DNA from: an uncultured Bacteroidota bacterium
GTDB lineage: Bacteria; Bacteroidota; Rhodothermia; Balneolales; Balneolaceae
Assembly (NCBI GenBank): GCA_913057895.1
Contig: CAJXOH010000014.1
Coordinates: 1-38,975 of the forward strand
Direction: 5' to 3'
Length of the DNA: 38,975 nucleotides
In this document: positions 26,062 to 33,959 of the stretch, in pieces
Position numbering within the stretch: position 1 is the first letter of the stretch
How the letters are laid out: every line of letters starts with the position of its first letter
Made by a program: the position numbers and the translations under genes
The notes under the pieces: model-generated
Databases searched by the model: none
Seen by the model: only the letters and a program-made list of their open reading frames with translations
What the model was told of the DNA's origin: nothing

Positions 26062-27234
26062 CTACGATGTGCTGTGTCCTGCTTGTGAAAAGGGGCACCC
26101 TTTCGAAGACTCACTTGAAGCGGTCTTCTCTTTGTCTAATGATGCCCTGTAAAAGAAATTGGGTTTATGTTCTGTAGCATCAAATTCTCTATGAAATACA
26201 CTTGTGGTTGAACCCGATAAGGGTGGAACCAGCCAAGACCATTCACCTGTAACGGGCCTCCCAGCCTCTGATTCCAAGCGTTCAAATTGTTCGTGTTGTT
26301 CAACAGCAGTGTGATGATCAATAAGTTTTACGCCAGCCTTCTTGAAAGAATGCAGCACAGCGACGTTTAGCTCTACAAGTGCTTTGTCCCGCCATAGTGT
26401 TCGTTCGCTGGAGCGATCAAACCCCATCACATCTGCGACTACTTCGAGTTGATTATAACGATGCTTATCACCAAAATTACGGGCACCAATCTCTGTTTCC
26501 ATATACCACCCATTAAACGGTGCTGCAGGAAAACGTACTCCCCCAATGTCTAAAATCATATCTGAAATAATTGGTACTGCATACCATGTTAACCCAAGAG
26601 TTGAAAACGCATGGGAGTCAGGATGTTCCATGGGAACCTGGAGTACTAGTCCTTCAGGCCATTTGTGTATGTGACGGGTCCCATCTGCTGTTTCAACCAT
26701 CACAGGCAGTAAATCAAAAGGAGTTCGTTCTTCGGGTAAAGGAGGCGTCCAGCCTAGGTTTATACACTCTTGAGTAAAGGCCGCATTCATCGGGTCTCCA
26801 AAGATAGATCCATCCTCCAAGGTGTAGCCAGCATAACGGAGGAGTTGATGACTTACGATTCGAAAGGGAGCCACTCCCGTTTTGGGGTCTTCGGGTGGAA
26901 AGAGAGTGATTGCAGGACGTATGGCTCCACCATTGGTAGCAAACGCTATATGAGACTCAAGTGCTGCAAAGACGTCGTCGATATGTTGAACATGTCGTTG
27001 ATCTAAGACATGCATTCCCTTCCAAAAGAGACGGCCAATACAACGTATTGAATTCCTCCATGCTACGCGTGCTCCATGTGTACACTCAAGGCTTGATAGT
27101 CTATAGGTTCCAGTCTCATCAATGGCTAATTGAATCTCTGATTTTCGTCGCTCAACCTCTTCACTGGTAGAAAGGCCTTCCTTATGTAATAAATCTTGAA
27201 AGGCGATGGCTTCATCGCGCTGAATGTTTGTCAT
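26062..27234 (-). CDS. nos: Bacterial nitric oxide synthase, oxygenase domain only
   Basis: 390 residues, about the length of bacterial NOS. The heme-thiolate motif is AWRNSIRCIGRLFW (Cys 65 as proximal ligand). The substrate pocket reads PFNGWYMETEIGARNFGDKH, with the arginine-binding Glu at 248, and EWSWLVPPLSGSTTSVFH (331-348) matches the pterin-binding and dimer-interface region. NOS oxidises L-arginine through N-hydroxyarginine to citrulline and NO, with electrons from separate cellular reductases in bacteria; no reductase domain is attached. A C-terminal extension (about 366-390) contains a Cys-Pro pair (KGCPFSQ). The gene starts 12 nt after the tilS-hpt stop and is the last gene of the run. 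Family assignment is firm; the physiological role (stress defence, nitration or signalling) is not visible. Confidence 0.95.
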   Translation of the reverse strand: MTNIQRDEAIAFQDLLHKEGLSTSEEVERRKSEIQLAIDETGTYRLSSLECTHGARVAWRNSIRCIGRLFWKGMHVLDQRHVQHIDDVFAALESHIAFATNGGAIRPAITLFPPEDPKTGVAPFRIVSHQLLRYAGYTLEDGSIFGDPMNAAFTQECINLGWTPPLPEERTPFDLLPVMVETADGTRHIHKWPEGLVLQVPMEHPDSHAFSTLGLTWYAVPIISDMILDIGGVRFPAAPFNGWYMETEIGARNFGDKHRYNQLEVVADVMGFDRSSERTLWRDKALVELNVAVLHSFKKAGVKLIDHHTAVEQHEQFERLESEAGRPVTGEWSWLVPPLSGSTTSVFHREFDATEHKPNFFYRASLDKEKTASSESSKGCPFSQAGHSTS

Positions 27235-27246
27235 AATGGCTAGAAA

Positions 27247-29265
27247 CTACGCCATTTTCACATAAATATGGGGAAGATTTCGGCCCAATTCATTCACATC
27301 CATTCCGTATCCAAGCACAAAATCAGGTGCAATATCAAAGCCTACATAATCAACATCTAGCTCTACCTCCATCGCCTCTTTTTTACGACATAGTGCAGCA
27401 ATTTGAACGCTTGCAGGCTGATGACTGGCCAGCTCATGAGTGAACATCTCGAGTGTTCGACCCGTATCGACAATATCCTCTATGACAAGTACATGTTGAC
27501 CCTCAACTGCCAGGTTTAAAGAGGACTTTTGTTCGATTTGGCCCGTTGACGATAATCCACCCTTATAGCTACTCAAATGGATGGTATCAAATACACAAGG
27601 AAGGTGTAGATGACGAGACAAGTCCCTTGCAAAGGGTACAGCCCCTTGAAGGACAGTAATGATATGAAGTGGTGACGTATCGGTGACACCTTTGTCCAAG
27701 GCATCCACCCGAATTTGGGAGGCTAAAGCTTGAATCCTTTTCTCGATCTCATGGTCCATGATCATAGGGCGAAAGGTCATCCCCTCCACTTCAATGGGTT
27801 GAGAGGAGGCCTTCAAGGACGTATTCCATGCATCGGTTGCAGAGAGCTGAATGCGAAATAATGGTACTTGTGAATCCCGCTTATCTGGGATTCGTCGAGA
27901 CTCGGCAATTTCTCCAATAGCTCCAACTTGAGTCACCCCGTCTGTAGGATAACACACCGCGACAAGTTCTTGGTTAGCGTCCACTACAACGGCGGCTTGA
28001 GATTTGCTGGAGCCAGTAATGCCACGATTCGCCAAAAAGTCAGCTACCGCTTGGTGGCCATTCTTCATTCCATAAGGCTGAAATAGATCTCCAGGTTCAG
28101 CACGTCGGATATGGAATGAATCGACCGTTTCGTCCTGATTGAGCACCCCTTGGAGGACAAATGGATTGACCATAAGGCTATCAGTCACCCCCTCATGTCG
28201 ATCGATACGCCAAGCTTCTGAACGAAATACCTCCAACTTGGGAGCCACTACAACTTTGTATCCCGTTTTGGTGGTTTCAATGGTGGCGCCAGAGCCTACA
28301 TCAAAAGCCTGGCCAGGATAACTTGAGCCCAACGACGTCACCAAAGATAGAATCGCTTTTTGAGTTGGGTGTACACCGTGGGACTGCAGCCATCTATGAA
28401 GCGTGAATTGCTGGACATTGAGTGGGAGTTCGAGCCAGGCTTGTCGAAGTAGCTCACCATGTTCAACAAGAGACTCCATTACATGATCAGCAAGTGCCAT
28501 AGCAGTGCTGGAGACGTTCTCTAAATCGAGCAGTTGATTTTTCCAACCTGGAAACATCGTATCCATCGTGGGGATCCATGTTTGTCGAAGGACATTCCTT
28601 GCGTAGGATTGAGTGTTGTTCGATGAGTCTTCGCGGTACGCGATCCCTTGCTCAGCAGCCATTTGCTGAATGTCTTGTTTCCAAAGCCGCAAACATGGTC
28701 TCAGTACAGACTCAAGACCAAATTCTGATAGTGATGTAGCCTGCTGAAGTCCTCGAATGGCCTCCAGTCCAGCTCCTCGAAATAACCGTTGCAGTATCGT
28801 TTCTACCTGATCATCCAGATGATGCCCCAACAAAAGAGCTGCCCCTTGAGATCTCTGGAGAACCTGTCCAAAGAATCTGTATCGTACATCACGCGCCCAT
28901 GCTTGAAGATTACCTGACGTAGCTCCTTTTTCATCACCTCTTTGGGCTTTGAAGTCATCAATCTGAGATTCCTGGACTCGATGACAGTGCATCTCAAATC
29001 CATAATTAGCCACAACTTGATGAACAAATCGTTCGTCACCATCAGACTCCTCCCCTCGCAGTCCATAATTCACGTGAGCTACATGAATAGGCCCAATGCC
29101 ATTTTGTTTACGATACCATCTTGAAACAACCTCTAGTAAAACCATAGAATCAACCCCTCCACTCACACCAAGTACGATCCCATTACCCTGCCAAACCATG
29201 GGAGCATGGATTCGTAAAAGCTGATCTAGGGTAGTTTCTAAGGTGTCTAGCAGCTGCAAACTCAT
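27247..29265 (-). CDS. tilS: Fusion of tRNA(Ile)-lysidine synthetase and hypoxanthine phosphoribosyltransferase
   Basis: 672 residues. TilS part: PP-loop GVSGGVDSM (SGGVDS at 35-40), HVNYGLRGEESDGDERFV, GHHLDDQVETILQRLFRG, and the C-terminal substrate-binding domain at about 385-415 (RRAEPGDLFQPYGMKNG). It converts wobble C34 of tRNA-Ile(CAU) to lysidine, an essential step. From about 490 a complete HPRT follows (ITVLQGAVPFARDL, SSYKGG, PRPP motif LVIEDIVDTGRTL, and FVLGYGMDVNELGRNLP), which salvages hypoxanthine or guanine. Elsewhere tilS and hpt are often adjacent and sometimes fused. Here the frame is continuous, with a spacer at about 455-490. The ATG overlaps the birA TGA (29262-29265). 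Cytoplasmic. Confidence 0.93.
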   Translation of the reverse strand: MSLQLLDTLETTLDQLLRIHAPMVWQGNGIVLGVSGGVDSMVLLEVVSRWYRKQNGIGPIHVAHVNYGLRGEESDGDERFVHQVVANYGFEMHCHRVQESQIDDFKAQRGDEKGATSGNLQAWARDVRYRFFGQVLQRSQGAALLLGHHLDDQVETILQRLFRGAGLEAIRGLQQATSLSEFGLESVLRPCLRLWKQDIQQMAAEQGIAYREDSSNNTQSYARNVLRQTWIPTMDTMFPGWKNQLLDLENVSSTAMALADHVMESLVEHGELLRQAWLELPLNVQQFTLHRWLQSHGVHPTQKAILSLVTSLGSSYPGQAFDVGSGATIETTKTGYKVVVAPKLEVFRSEAWRIDRHEGVTDSLMVNPFVLQGVLNQDETVDSFHIRRAEPGDLFQPYGMKNGHQAVADFLANRGITGSSKSQAAVVVDANQELVAVCYPTDGVTQVGAIGEIAESRRIPDKRDSQVPLFRIQLSATDAWNTSLKASSQPIEVEGMTFRPMIMDHEIEKRIQALASQIRVDALDKGVTDTSPLHIITVLQGAVPFARDLSRHLHLPCVFDTIHLSSYKGGLSSTGQIEQKSSLNLAVEGQHVLVIEDIVDTGRTLEMFTHELASHQPASVQIAALCRKKEAMEVELDVDYVGFDIAPDFVLGYGMDVNELGRNLPHIYVKMA

Positions 29266-29888
29266 GATGCCTCTAAGGTTTCAAAACATGGGTGCAAAGC
29301 ATCCACAAGATGAGCAAGAAGTCGTTCACGATTCCAGGTACAACCAGATTCGATAGCCAAAGAGGTCGCTGGATGCCGTAAATACTCAGGAAATTGACGT
29401 TGATTCACATTGAGTCCCACTCCAATCACCATACGATGTACCGTCCCTCCCTGACGTGACACTTCACTCAGAATACCACATACTTTCTTTCCATTCAGAT
29501 AGAGATCATTCGGTGGTTTTAGGTCAAATGTTCCAGCCAAGAAACCTCCCAAGGCACTACCCAAGGCTCGTACTACATCCAGCGTGAATGCTTCAACCTC
29601 GACTTGTGATAACACCATGGGAGACTCTGGCACGTAGAGTAAAGAGAACAGGAGATTTTCACCTATGTCACTTTCCCATGTCCGACCCGCTTGCCCCTTT
29701 CCTTTCGTTTGATAGTCGGTGACCACTAATGACAATCCATTCACAGGGTCCACTTCATTCATTCCGTGATCATTCGTTGAGGCAAGTTCTCTGTAGTAAG
29801 TCACAGGAATGGGTGCCAACGCATTCAATTGAACCTCATCAAGATATGAGGCACTCGTTGTTTGTACGTTTTGCTCCATTTTATCCAT
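29262..29888 (-). CDS. birA: Biotin-[acetyl-CoA-carboxylase] ligase
   Basis: 208 residues, catalytic domain only with no DNA-binding helix-turn-helix, so it is a group I ligase and not a repressor. Motifs: ELASTNDHG, the biotinyl-AMP loop TKGKGQAGRTWES, the family KWPND signature as KPPNDL, KVCGILSE and VIGVGLNVNQ. It attaches biotin to carboxyl-carrier proteins such as that of acetyl-CoA carboxylase. The Trp-to-Pro change in KPPNDL is a mild deviation. The start at 29888 overlaps the ptsI stop by 8 nt; a second ATG at 29879 begins one nucleotide after that stop and is equally possible. It is coupled to tilS-hpt downstream by ATGA. Confidence 0.92.
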   Translation of the reverse strand: MDKMEQNVQTTSASYLDEVQLNALAPIPVTYYRELASTNDHGMNEVDPVNGLSLVVTDYQTKGKGQAGRTWESDIGENLLFSLLYVPESPMVLSQVEVEAFTLDVVRALGSALGGFLAGTFDLKPPNDLYLNGKKVCGILSEVSRQGGTVHRMVIGVGLNVNQRQFPEYLRHPATSLAIESGCTWNRERLLAHLVDALHPCFETLEAS

Positions 29889-31554
29889 GAGTTGATTCCT
29901 GCAAGGATTCGGCTACAGTCACAGACTCCTCTACAGAACGTGCCTGTACAAATCGTTCTGCAATGTGTTTCGCGGAGTCATGGGTTGTAGAGCATAGCGT
30001 ATGTTTAATCTTGGCAAGTGCTGCAGGTTGCATGCTCAGTTCCGAATATCCGAGACCAAGTAGTGCTTTTGCATAGACTGGATGCGCTGCCATTTCACCG
30101 CAAACAGACAGTGCCACATCATGACCTCTTGCTTGTTCTGCAATCCAAGAGAGTGACTTCCAAAGAGCAGGGTGAGAAGGGATAAAATGTTTTGAGACTC
30201 GTCGATTGGTCCGATCAACTGCTAGGGTATATTGAATAAGGTCATTTGTGCCAATACTCAAAAAAGAACTCAACGTCACGAGTTCAGGTACCAACCACAC
30301 GGCTGCAGGGGTCTCTACCATGACTCCCCACTCAATGGGTGCATCTCCCACGCGCTCCATAAGTCGAAGCATCTCACCAACGTCTGTAAGCATTGGAATC
30401 ATGACTCTACAACGTCCAGGAAATTCCTTGGCAACGGCAGAGCATGCATCAAGTTGAGATTGTAATAAATGGCCTTCGTCCTCCAAAAAACGTAGTCCTC
30501 TCCATCCTAATGCAGGATTTGTTTCTTTAGGTGCTCCGGGTAAGGCTTTATCAGACCCCACATCAAAAAGGCGGATGGTAACCTTGGATTCACCTGTTGC
30601 AGCAAATGCAGCTCGATATGCAGAGAGTTGTGATTCATAGGTTCGACTGGTTGCATCCATGGCAAGCGCCTCAGTACGATACAACCCTATCCCATCTGCT
30701 AGGTCGGGATCATAGGCAGCCAGCTCCTCGACGAGTTCCATATTCATTCGTAATGTGAATGGGATTCCACATTCCGTTGTCGATGATTGTGCACGAATCT
30801 TCTCAAGCGCGATACTCGATTTTTCATAGGCATGTTGTGCTTCCTGGATAACAGCCTCATCGTCTTCAGTAGGATTTAGAATTACATTCCCTGAAGATCC
30901 ATCCATCCAAATGGAATGACCCTGCTGAAGGGAAGATGCCGAAGAAAGACGAATATTTGTGACTGTAGGGATCCCCAATGCCTGGGCGATAATGACCGCA
31001 TGTGAGGTTGGGCCATTCGATTGCAGCAGAAGTCCTTTGATGCTCTCTTTGTAGCGTAATAGTTCACCCATAGAGAGTTCATCTGCATACAAAATGGATC
31101 CATTTGGGATCTCAACAACTGCGTCGGATTGCTGAATTACTCGAATCCATTGATCACGGACCGCTGCAATATCCGCAATCCTTTCAGAGGCCCAAGGCAC
31201 ATTACGGCTTTTGAGTTGTTGAATGGTTTCATTAAACGCTTTTGGCACTGCAGATGTGGCAGGAAATCGATCTCTTCGTACAAATTTTCGAATGCGCTCC
31301 ATTAAATCAGGATCTTGGAGCATCATCAGTTGAACGACAGCGAGTTCTTGTACATCTGGATGATCTTGACGATCCACGAGCTCTGAGAGCTCTTCAGTAA
31401 CCTGCTTATGAGCCTCGCATATACGATCCCATTCCTCTTTTGACGTACCCTTCGCAAGTCTTTGATCTGGGATATCAAGTGTCGTTTTTTCGAGTAGAAA
31501 TAGCGGGCCCTTTGTGATCCCACCCGCAGCTGGAAGCCCTTTAAAAAAAGCCAT
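29881..31554 (-). CDS. ptsI: PTS enzyme I (phosphoenolpyruvate-protein phosphotransferase)
   Basis: 557 residues, close to the usual 570. The phospho-histidine site is QSNGPTSHAVIIAQALGIPT (His near 183), where the usual second Gly of GGxTSH is replaced by Pro. The PEP-binding barrel carries IRLFDVGSDK, NPALGWRGLRF, GVMVETPAA, SIGTNDLIQYTLAVDR and SVCGEMAAHP. It takes phosphate from PEP and passes it to HPr. The start overlaps the ptsH stop as TAATG. No sugar-specific enzyme II is in the window, so the pair may feed distant EIIs or act only in regulation. Cytoplasmic. Confidence 0.94.
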   Translation of the reverse strand: MAFFKGLPAAGGITKGPLFLLEKTTLDIPDQRLAKGTSKEEWDRICEAHKQVTEELSELVDRQDHPDVQELAVVQLMMLQDPDLMERIRKFVRRDRFPATSAVPKAFNETIQQLKSRNVPWASERIADIAAVRDQWIRVIQQSDAVVEIPNGSILYADELSMGELLRYKESIKGLLLQSNGPTSHAVIIAQALGIPTVTNIRLSSASSLQQGHSIWMDGSSGNVILNPTEDDEAVIQEAQHAYEKSSIALEKIRAQSSTTECGIPFTLRMNMELVEELAAYDPDLADGIGLYRTEALAMDATSRTYESQLSAYRAAFAATGESKVTIRLFDVGSDKALPGAPKETNPALGWRGLRFLEDEGHLLQSQLDACSAVAKEFPGRCRVMIPMLTDVGEMLRLMERVGDAPIEWGVMVETPAAVWLVPELVTLSSFLSIGTNDLIQYTLAVDRTNRRVSKHFIPSHPALWKSLSWIAEQARGHDVALSVCGEMAAHPVYAKALLGLGYSELSMQPAALAKIKHTLCSTTHDSAKHIAERFVQARSVEESVTVAESLQESTHG

Positions 31555-31826
31555 TATTCTTCCTCGAGGTAAAAGTTACGCTCGAATTGATCCACCAAGT
31601 GATCTAGCATCTCTTGTTCATCAACACCTTCACATATGAGCTTGATTTCAGCACCCTCCTCGGCAGCAAGAGTCATGATTCCTAGGATACTCTTTCCATT
31701 CACCTCAAATCCATAAAGCTCCAACGTCAACTCTGATTCAAATTTTGACGCTTCACGTACAAGGGCGGCAGAAGGCCTTGCATGAAGTCCCGCAGCCAAG
31801 CCAATAGTTACTGTCTTTTCAATCAT
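31554..31826 (-). CDS. ptsH: HPr phosphocarrier protein
   Basis: 90 residues, normal length. His 15 in AAGLHARPSAAL is the EI phosphorylation site, and Ser 46 in NGKSILGIM matches the regulatory serine phosphorylated by HPr kinase. Both sites are kept, so the protein could serve transport and regulation. It is the first gene of the ptsH-ptsI-birA-tilS/hpt-nos run; its promoter should lie in 31827-31900, overlapping the divergent acetyltransferase start. Confidence 0.94.
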   Translation of the reverse strand: MIEKTVTIGLAAGLHARPSAALVREASKFESELTLELYGFEVNGKSILGIMTLAAEEGAEIKLICEGVDEQEMLDHLVDQFERNFYLEEE

Positions 31827-31869
31827 GGTGGAACTTACAAAATCCGTTGAAAATGGGTATGTTCGCAGA

Positions 31870-32343
31870 ATGCAAATTCAAATGATTTGTAAATCGTTCG
31901 AAGAGCTGTCACTCATGGAGCTCATGGCGATTTACCGACTTAGGCAATATGTCTTTGTGGTTGAGCAAAACTCTATCTATGAGGACGTTGATGGGTATGA
32001 TCCAGGTTGTCACCACCTGATGGCAATGGATGGAGACGAACTTGTTGGCTACACCCGATTGTTACCCCCAGGGTTGAAAACGGAACACTCTTCAATTGGG
32101 CGAGTCGTAACAAAGTCCACCCACAGAGGCCGTGGGATTGGCATTGACCTAATGCATGCCTCTATTGAACAGGTAGAAGAGCTCTTCGAACCAGAGGCCA
32201 TTCAGCTTCAAGCGCAGTCCTATCTTGAAGAGTTTTACAATAAGTTTGGATTTGAACGTGTGGGACCCGATTACATGTATGAGAATATCTTACATGTTGA
32301 CATGATCCGAGTCAGTAAGTCGTTCGATCAAGAACAGACCTAG
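31870..32343 (+). CDS. ElaA-like GNAT N-acetyltransferase
   Basis: 157 residues from ATG at 31870. An in-frame ATG at 31825 overlaps the ptsH start and would add 15 residues not typical of the family; 31882 is a further option. The N-terminal phrase RLRQYVFVVEQNSIYEDVDG and HHLMAMDGDELVGYTRLLPP are characteristic of ElaA-type acetyltransferases. The acetyl-CoA loop is VVTKSTHRGRGIGIDLM, and YLEEFYNKFGFERVGPDYMY is the C-terminal GNAT signature. The acceptor is unknown. Its TAG stop overlaps, within CTAG at 32340-32343, the stop of a possible small ORF on the opposite strand. Confidence 0.85.
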   Translation: MQIQMICKSFEELSLMELMAIYRLRQYVFVVEQNSIYEDVDGYDPGCHHLMAMDGDELVGYTRLLPPGLKTEHSSIGRVVTKSTHRGRGIGIDLMHASIEQVEELFEPEAIQLQAQSYLEEFYNKFGFERVGPDYMYENILHVDMIRVSKSFDQEQT

Positions 32344-32420
32344 CCGGTTAATAACGCGGCGACGATGAATCCTACTGCGGATAGTTTAAAGAGAAAAGCT
32401 TTCCAACGCTTCATTACCAT
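32340..32420 (-). CDS. Possible 26-residue single-span membrane peptide
   Basis: A short ORF from ATG at 32420 (second ATG at 32414) starts MVMKRWKAFLFKL and continues SAVGFIVAALLTG before TAG. A basic N-terminus followed by about 14 uncharged, mostly hydrophobic residues is what a small inner-membrane protein looks like. The stop overlaps the acetyltransferase stop in CTAG, an arrangement also used by two clear genes at 2511-2514. No ribosome-binding site is evident and no homologue is known to me. It may be a chance ORF. Confidence 0.35.
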   Translation of the reverse strand: MVMKRWKAFLFKLSAVGFIVAALLTG

Positions 32421-32651
32421 GAAGAGAACTTGTACTAAGATTGCCTAACGTGACACTTCTTTTTCTTTAATAAGCACATTCTTTCTCATATCCACAAGTT
32501 ATCCACATTATTTTTAACAATAATCGTCTCTGCGTCGTAGCAAGACACTGTGACTATGTTGTTGTTTTTTCTAGTGTAACAGAATCAAAATTGGGTGGTC
32601 AACTCCAAAAAAGAAAATTTGGAGAGTTCATTATCCACACCAGAAAGGGGT
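32421..32651. other. AT-rich noncoding spacer with DnaA boxes (possible replication-origin element)
   Basis: Most of the only gap over 300 nt in the window (32344-32651). It contains TTATCCACA at 32499-32507 and 32631-32639 (both perfect DnaA boxes) and ATATCCACA at 32488-32496 (one mismatch), all in the same orientation; the first two in order are 11 bp apart. An AT-rich stretch (TTATTTTTAACAATAAT) follows directly. This is the composition of an oriC or a DnaA-titration or DnaA-regulated promoter site. No dnaA, dnaN, gidA or parAB gene is in the window. Gene orientation changes only partly here, so the oriC reading is tentative. Confidence 0.4.
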
Positions 32652-32951
32652 TTACTTAAATTTCTGCTCTCGAACGACCGTTACAGGGTATGTATATGCA
32701 ATGACTGCATAATCTTCAAAGTAGTGGTCAGCGATACGTTTCAGAATACGCTTAGCAGTTTCGTCGTGTACAATGGATTCAATCTTCACATTTCTTCCTT
32801 CCCAATCACTGGCATGAACTCCCCTAGACCCCTCTCCAACCGAGTCTGTGATTGAGAATCCTTTCGCACCTTCCTCCTTCATCAACTCAATGATATCGTC
32901 TTTGAGAAGCCTTTCTGAAACTACCGTCATACAATGAAAGTCAGAATCCAT
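32652..32951 (-). CDS. sbtB: SbtB-like PII-family regulator of bicarbonate transport
   Basis: 99 residues. It aligns by eye with cyanobacterial SbtB over most of its length: MTVVSERLLKDDIIELMKEE, GAKGFSITDSVGEGSRGV (nucleotide-binding and T-loop side) and RILKRIADHYFEDYAVIAYT. SbtB proteins are trimeric PII-like sensors of adenine nucleotides that bind and gate SbtA. The C-terminal CGPxGC redox loop of many cyanobacterial SbtB proteins is absent; the chain ends REQKFK. The gene follows sbtA after 45 nt on the same strand, the classical sbtAB order. A generic PII-like protein is the alternative, but the neighbour makes SbtB the best call. Confidence 0.85.
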   Translation of the reverse strand: MDSDFHCMTVVSERLLKDDIIELMKEEGAKGFSITDSVGEGSRGVHASDWEGRNVKIESIVHDETAKRILKRIADHYFEDYAVIAYTYPVTVVREQKFK

Positions 32952-32996
32952 AGATGTGTAAGATTAACGTCTAGAGTTGATGGGTTTGCCTGAGAA

Positions 32997-33959
32997 TTAC
33001 ATCCATGCTGCAAATCGTGTGGCTACCTCCACATATAATGGGATACCAAGTGTGATATTGAAAGGGAATGTAATTCCAAGGGATGCTGTAAGATAGTAGG
33101 TTGGATTGGCTTGTGGAAGTGCGATACGAACGGCAGCGGGGGCCGCGATATACGATCCACTAGACACCATAGCTGCAAGCACGGATGCACCAGCCACCGA
33201 AAGCCCAACTTGCAAGCCTATCCATGTTGCAAGCACCCCATGAATAATTGGCACAGCGATTCCAAAGACAATCAAGAACGGTCCTACTTTTTTTAGATCC
33301 CCAAGGCGTTTTGCAGTAGTCATTCCTAATTCAAGCAAGAACAAGACCAAGGCCCCTTGAAAGCCAGCGACAAAGAATGGAGAGACAGATTCAAATTGTG
33401 CTTCACCAGCTATCGCACCAATGACCACGCCTCCAACAAGAAGCACAATGCTACTCCCTGTCAACACCTCGTGCAGGGCTTTTTTGATGGAACCCTTCCC
33501 TTTGTTCGATCGATAGGGAATTAATAAGGCCACAATGATTCCTGGAACTTCAAGAATTGCAACAAGCGTCGGCATAAATCCTTCCGCTGTTTGACCCAGT
33601 GCGTTTAGATAGGATATGGCAGCAATAAAGGTCACTGCCGAGACAGATCCATAGTGAGCAGCTATAGCAGACGCATTCACTCGATCGATTTTACCTAAAT
33701 AGCGAAGGATTGCATAGGATGTTAAAGGCGTAAGAATACCAAGACCAAGTGTAGCAAGCCCTGGTAAGGCAAACTGTGAGAGAGGTGTTTGGCTTAACGC
33801 TACACCACCTTTAAGACCAATGGCTAAGAGTAAATAAATGGACAGCCCTTGATAGATTGGACGAGGGAGTTCTAAATCACTGCGAACAAGTCTTGCAATG
33901 ATTCCAAGGGCAAAGGCTAAAACAACGGGTGAGGCAAAGTTTGAAAGTAATGCGTCCAT
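32997..33959 (-). CDS. sbtA: SbtA-like sodium-dependent bicarbonate transporter
   Basis: 320 residues, somewhat shorter than cyanobacterial SbtA. About ten hydrophobic segments fall in two halves, with a short basic cytosolic loop between them (IPYRSNKGKGSIKKALHEV). Family phrases: LLLAIGLKGGVALS, AAHYGSVSAVTFIAAISYL in the first half and VSSGSYIAAPAAVRIALPQA, SLGITFPFNITLGIPLY in the second; the paired GSVSAVTF and SSGSYIAAP stretches correspond to substrate- and sodium-binding regions of SbtA. It should import HCO3- with Na+ across the inner membrane. It is divergent from an LCIB-type carbonic anhydrase and upstream of sbtB. Start ATG at 33959; no alternative is needed. Confidence 0.9.
   Translation of the reverse strand: MDALLSNFASPVVLAFALGIIARLVRSDLELPRPIYQGLSIYLLLAIGLKGGVALSQTPLSQFALPGLATLGLGILTPLTSYAILRYLGKIDRVNASAIAAHYGSVSAVTFIAAISYLNALGQTAEGFMPTLVAILEVPGIIVALLIPYRSNKGKGSIKKALHEVLTGSSIVLLVGGVVIGAIAGEAQFESVSPFFVAGFQGALVLFLLELGMTTAKRLGDLKKVGPFLIVFGIAVPIIHGVLATWIGLQVGLSVAGASVLAAMVSSGSYIAAPAAVRIALPQANPTYYLTASLGITFPFNITLGIPLYVEVATRFAAWM

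Noticed and set aside
26031..27246. NOS gene as a mobile-element cargo
   Set aside because: No integrase, transposase, direct repeats or obvious composition shift beside it; transfer cannot be claimed from this sequence alone.
31825..31869. Upstream start (ATG at 31825) for the acetyltransferase, overlapping the ptsH start within CATG
   Set aside because: It would add 15 residues not seen in ElaA-type proteins and would leave no promoter space; ATG 31870 fits the family better.
32344..32651. Possible tRNA or small structured RNA in the largest gap
   Set aside because: No cloverleaf-like arms, CCA end or T-loop sequence could be found on either strand.
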